From: RGIG7213 sp045540335
GTDB taxonomy: Bacteria > Bacillota > Clostridia > Oscillospirales > CAG-272
Reading direction: 5' to 3'
NCBI GenBank assembly: GCA_045540335.1
Contig: JAZQHC010000023.1
Location: 1 to 5,070 of the forward strand
DNA: 5,070 bases
Position numbers and translations under genes: made by a program. The first letter of the stretch is position 1. Each line of letters starts with the position of its first letter. The notes under the pieces are model-generated. The model saw only the letters and a list, made by a program, of their open reading frames with translations. It made no database searches and was not told the origin of the DNA. Below, in pieces: positions 4,110 to 5,070 of this stretch.

Positions 4110-5070
4110 TTAAGCGCGGATTTTCTTGGAAACTACAACGCCTGCAAGTGCGATTATAGCAACCGTAGCGATAACTACGATGAACATGTCGCCTGTTGCG
4201 GGAGTGTTAGAAGAACCTTCAGCGATGAGGTTGATAACGTCGATAGCAATTTCGTTACCGTCTTCTTTTGTCAAGAATACTTTACCGCTGTAATCGGAAT
4301 CGATAGCGATAGTAACTGTTCTTTGACCGGAAGCCCAGAAGCCGCCGTTTTGTGTAAGCTTTGCAGAAGCGATCGTGTTGCCTTCTTCGTCAACAACGAG
4401 GATCTTCTGAGAATCGAAATCGATGCTGGGGTCGCCGCCGTAGGAAACAACGAGGCTCTTATAACCGGCAAGATCAAATTCGCCGATTTCTACTTTCTTA
4501 CCATCTTGAATCTTGATAACCTTTGTTTCGCCGTATCCGGCAGCAGCAAAGAGATCTGCGCCTTCAAGATCTTCTGCTTTGATTTCTACATCACCGGTAG
4601 GAACTGTAGCATCAGAATCTGCGATTTCTTCGGAATCTGCGATTTCTTCAGAATCAGCGATTTCTTCGGAATCTACAACTTCTTCAGAATCTGCGATTTC
4701 TTCGGAATCAACAACTTCTTCAGAATCAACAACTTCTTCAGAATCAACAACTTCTTCGGAATCTACAACTTCTTCGGAATCTACAACTTCTTCAGAATCA
4801 ACAACTTCTTCAGAATCTACAGGAGCTTCGGGAGCTGTGTAAGTATAAGATTCAACAGTGCTTACTGTGTAGTTGTCTCTTGTTGCGTGAGGTGCGGGTG
4901 CAGAGAATGTAGCTTCAACGCCTTCACCGAATGTGAAAACTTCAGCAAGAGTTTTGCTGCACGAATTTTGAATCATGATGTTTGCGTTTGCGAAGTCGAT
5001 ATCGCCTTCAAGTGTGATAGCAGGGCCGTTTGTACCGCTGTTTCTCAACTCGATAGCACAGTTTCTGTCG
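4110..5070 (-). CDS. Wall-anchored beta-helix protein with long DSEE stalk, N-terminus missing
   Basis: The frame is open to the right edge (first full codon 5069-5067), so the true start is outside the window; 319 residues are visible. The first residues D-R-N-C-A-I-E-L-R-N-S-G align with D-R-C-C-A-I-E-L-R-N-S-G of the 3061 gene. The following T-L-E-G-D-I-D-F aligns with T-L-T-G-N-I-E-F, so the missing part is probably a similar signal peptide and beta-helix. Next come eleven D-S-E-E hexapeptides, then a domain of about 125 residues (4218-4589). That domain begins V-E-I-K-A-E-D-L and has strands such as K-S-L-V-V-S-Y and Q-R-T-V-T-I-A-I, which suggest a jelly-roll of the carbohydrate-binding type (tentative). 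The C-terminus is T-P-A-T-G-D, a hydrophobic helix and K-K-I-R-A, a sortase sorting signal. The stalk thus lies between two folded domains rather than just before the anchor. A strong terminator follows, so it is transcribed separately from the next gene. Confidence 0.88.
   Translation of the reverse strand, partial: DRNCAIELRNSGTNGPAITLEGDIDFANANIMIQNSCSKTLAEVFTFGEGVEATFSAPAPHATRDNYTVSTVESYTYTAPEAPVDSEEVVDSEEVVDSEEVVDSEEVVDSEEVVDSEEVVDSEEIADSEEVVDSEEIADSEEIADSEEIADSDATVPTGDVEIKAEDLEGADLFAAAGYGETKVIKIQDGKKVEIGEFDLAGYKSLVVSYGGDPSIDFDSQKILVVDEEGNTIASAKLTQNGGFWASGQRTVTIAIDSDYSGKVFLTKEDGNEIAIDVINLIAEGSSNTPATGDMFIVVIATVAIIALAGVVVSKKIRA
4113..4205 (-). other. PxTGD cell-wall sorting signal (TPATGD)
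   Basis: The last 31 residues are TPATGD, a hydrophobic helix with I-A-L-A-G-V, and S-K-K-I-R-A. It is near-identical in layout and sequence to the sorting signal of the 3946 gene, so both are likely handled by the same sortase, encoded elsewhere. Confidence 0.8.
4621..4818 (-). repeat. DSEE repeat array, eleven units of 18 bases
   Basis: Eleven contiguous 18-base units encode D-S-E-E plus V-V or I-A, with a degenerate D-S-D unit at the left edge (from 4609). Units differ only at a few positions (ACAACT or GCGATT, CAG or CGG, TCA or TCT). Neighbouring identical units (4711-4728 and 4729-4746; 4747-4764 and 4765-4782) suggest recent duplication. This is the longest stalk in the window. Confidence 0.93.

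Noticed and set aside
4590..4601. Internal PTGD strings (VPTGD here, and MPTGD in the 1729 gene) as extra sortase sites
   Set aside because: Neither is followed by a hydrophobic helix and basic tail, so neither is a sorting signal as it stands.
4621..4818. DSEE units as casein-kinase-like phosphorylation sites
   Set aside because: The S-x-E match is only compositional. No extracellular kinase of that type is known to me in these bacteria, so I do not claim modification.
5046..5048. TTG at 5048 as a start codon of the rightmost gene
   Set aside because: The frame continues to the window edge, and the residues before it (D-R-N-C-A-I-E) align with the interior of the 3061 protein, so the gene begins outside the window.

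Overview
The window looks like an accessory surface-protein locus of a low-GC Gram-positive anaerobe, most likely a gut Clostridia relative (Ruminococcus/Oscillospiraceae-like). The reasons are AGGAGG-type ribosome binding sites, near-perfect vegetative (sigma-A type) promoters, C-terminal PxTGD cell-wall sorting signals of the kind common in Clostridia, and an IS3-family insertion sequence. The genus is inference; the sequence holds no taxonomic marker.

Layout, left to right. Positions 1-141 are the right end of an IS3-family element: the last 24 codons of its transposase on the + strand, a hairpin, and a terminal inverted repeat. All other genes lie on the minus strand and are read right to left. 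They are a partial gene for a beta-helix protein with a wall anchor (4110-5070, start outside the window), a small wall-anchored protein with a possible carbohydrate-binding domain (3260-3946), a beta-helix protein ending in a plain membrane anchor (1967-3061), and a two-gene operon made of a small wall-anchored protein (1061-1729) and a lipoprotein (163-1077). The two operon genes overlap by 17 bases.

Each intergenic gap holds a rho-independent terminator for the upstream gene. Gaps 3, 2 and 1 also carry a TTGACA-N17-TATNAT promoter for the next gene. The locus is therefore a series of separate, strongly promoted units rather than one operon.

The unifying theme is a shared kit of parts. Four proteins carry Asp-Ser-Glu (DSE) linkers, with about 11, 8, 4 and 3 copies, mostly in an 18-base/6-residue period. 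The signal peptide is shared by the 3061 and 3946 genes, the beta-helix by the 3061 and 5070 genes, and the wall anchor by the 3946 and 5070 genes. No protein shows a recognisable catalytic domain. The likely role is display of binding or adhesion domains on acidic stalks at the cell surface, which is inference. The IS appears to have landed in the terminator of the lipoprotein operon.
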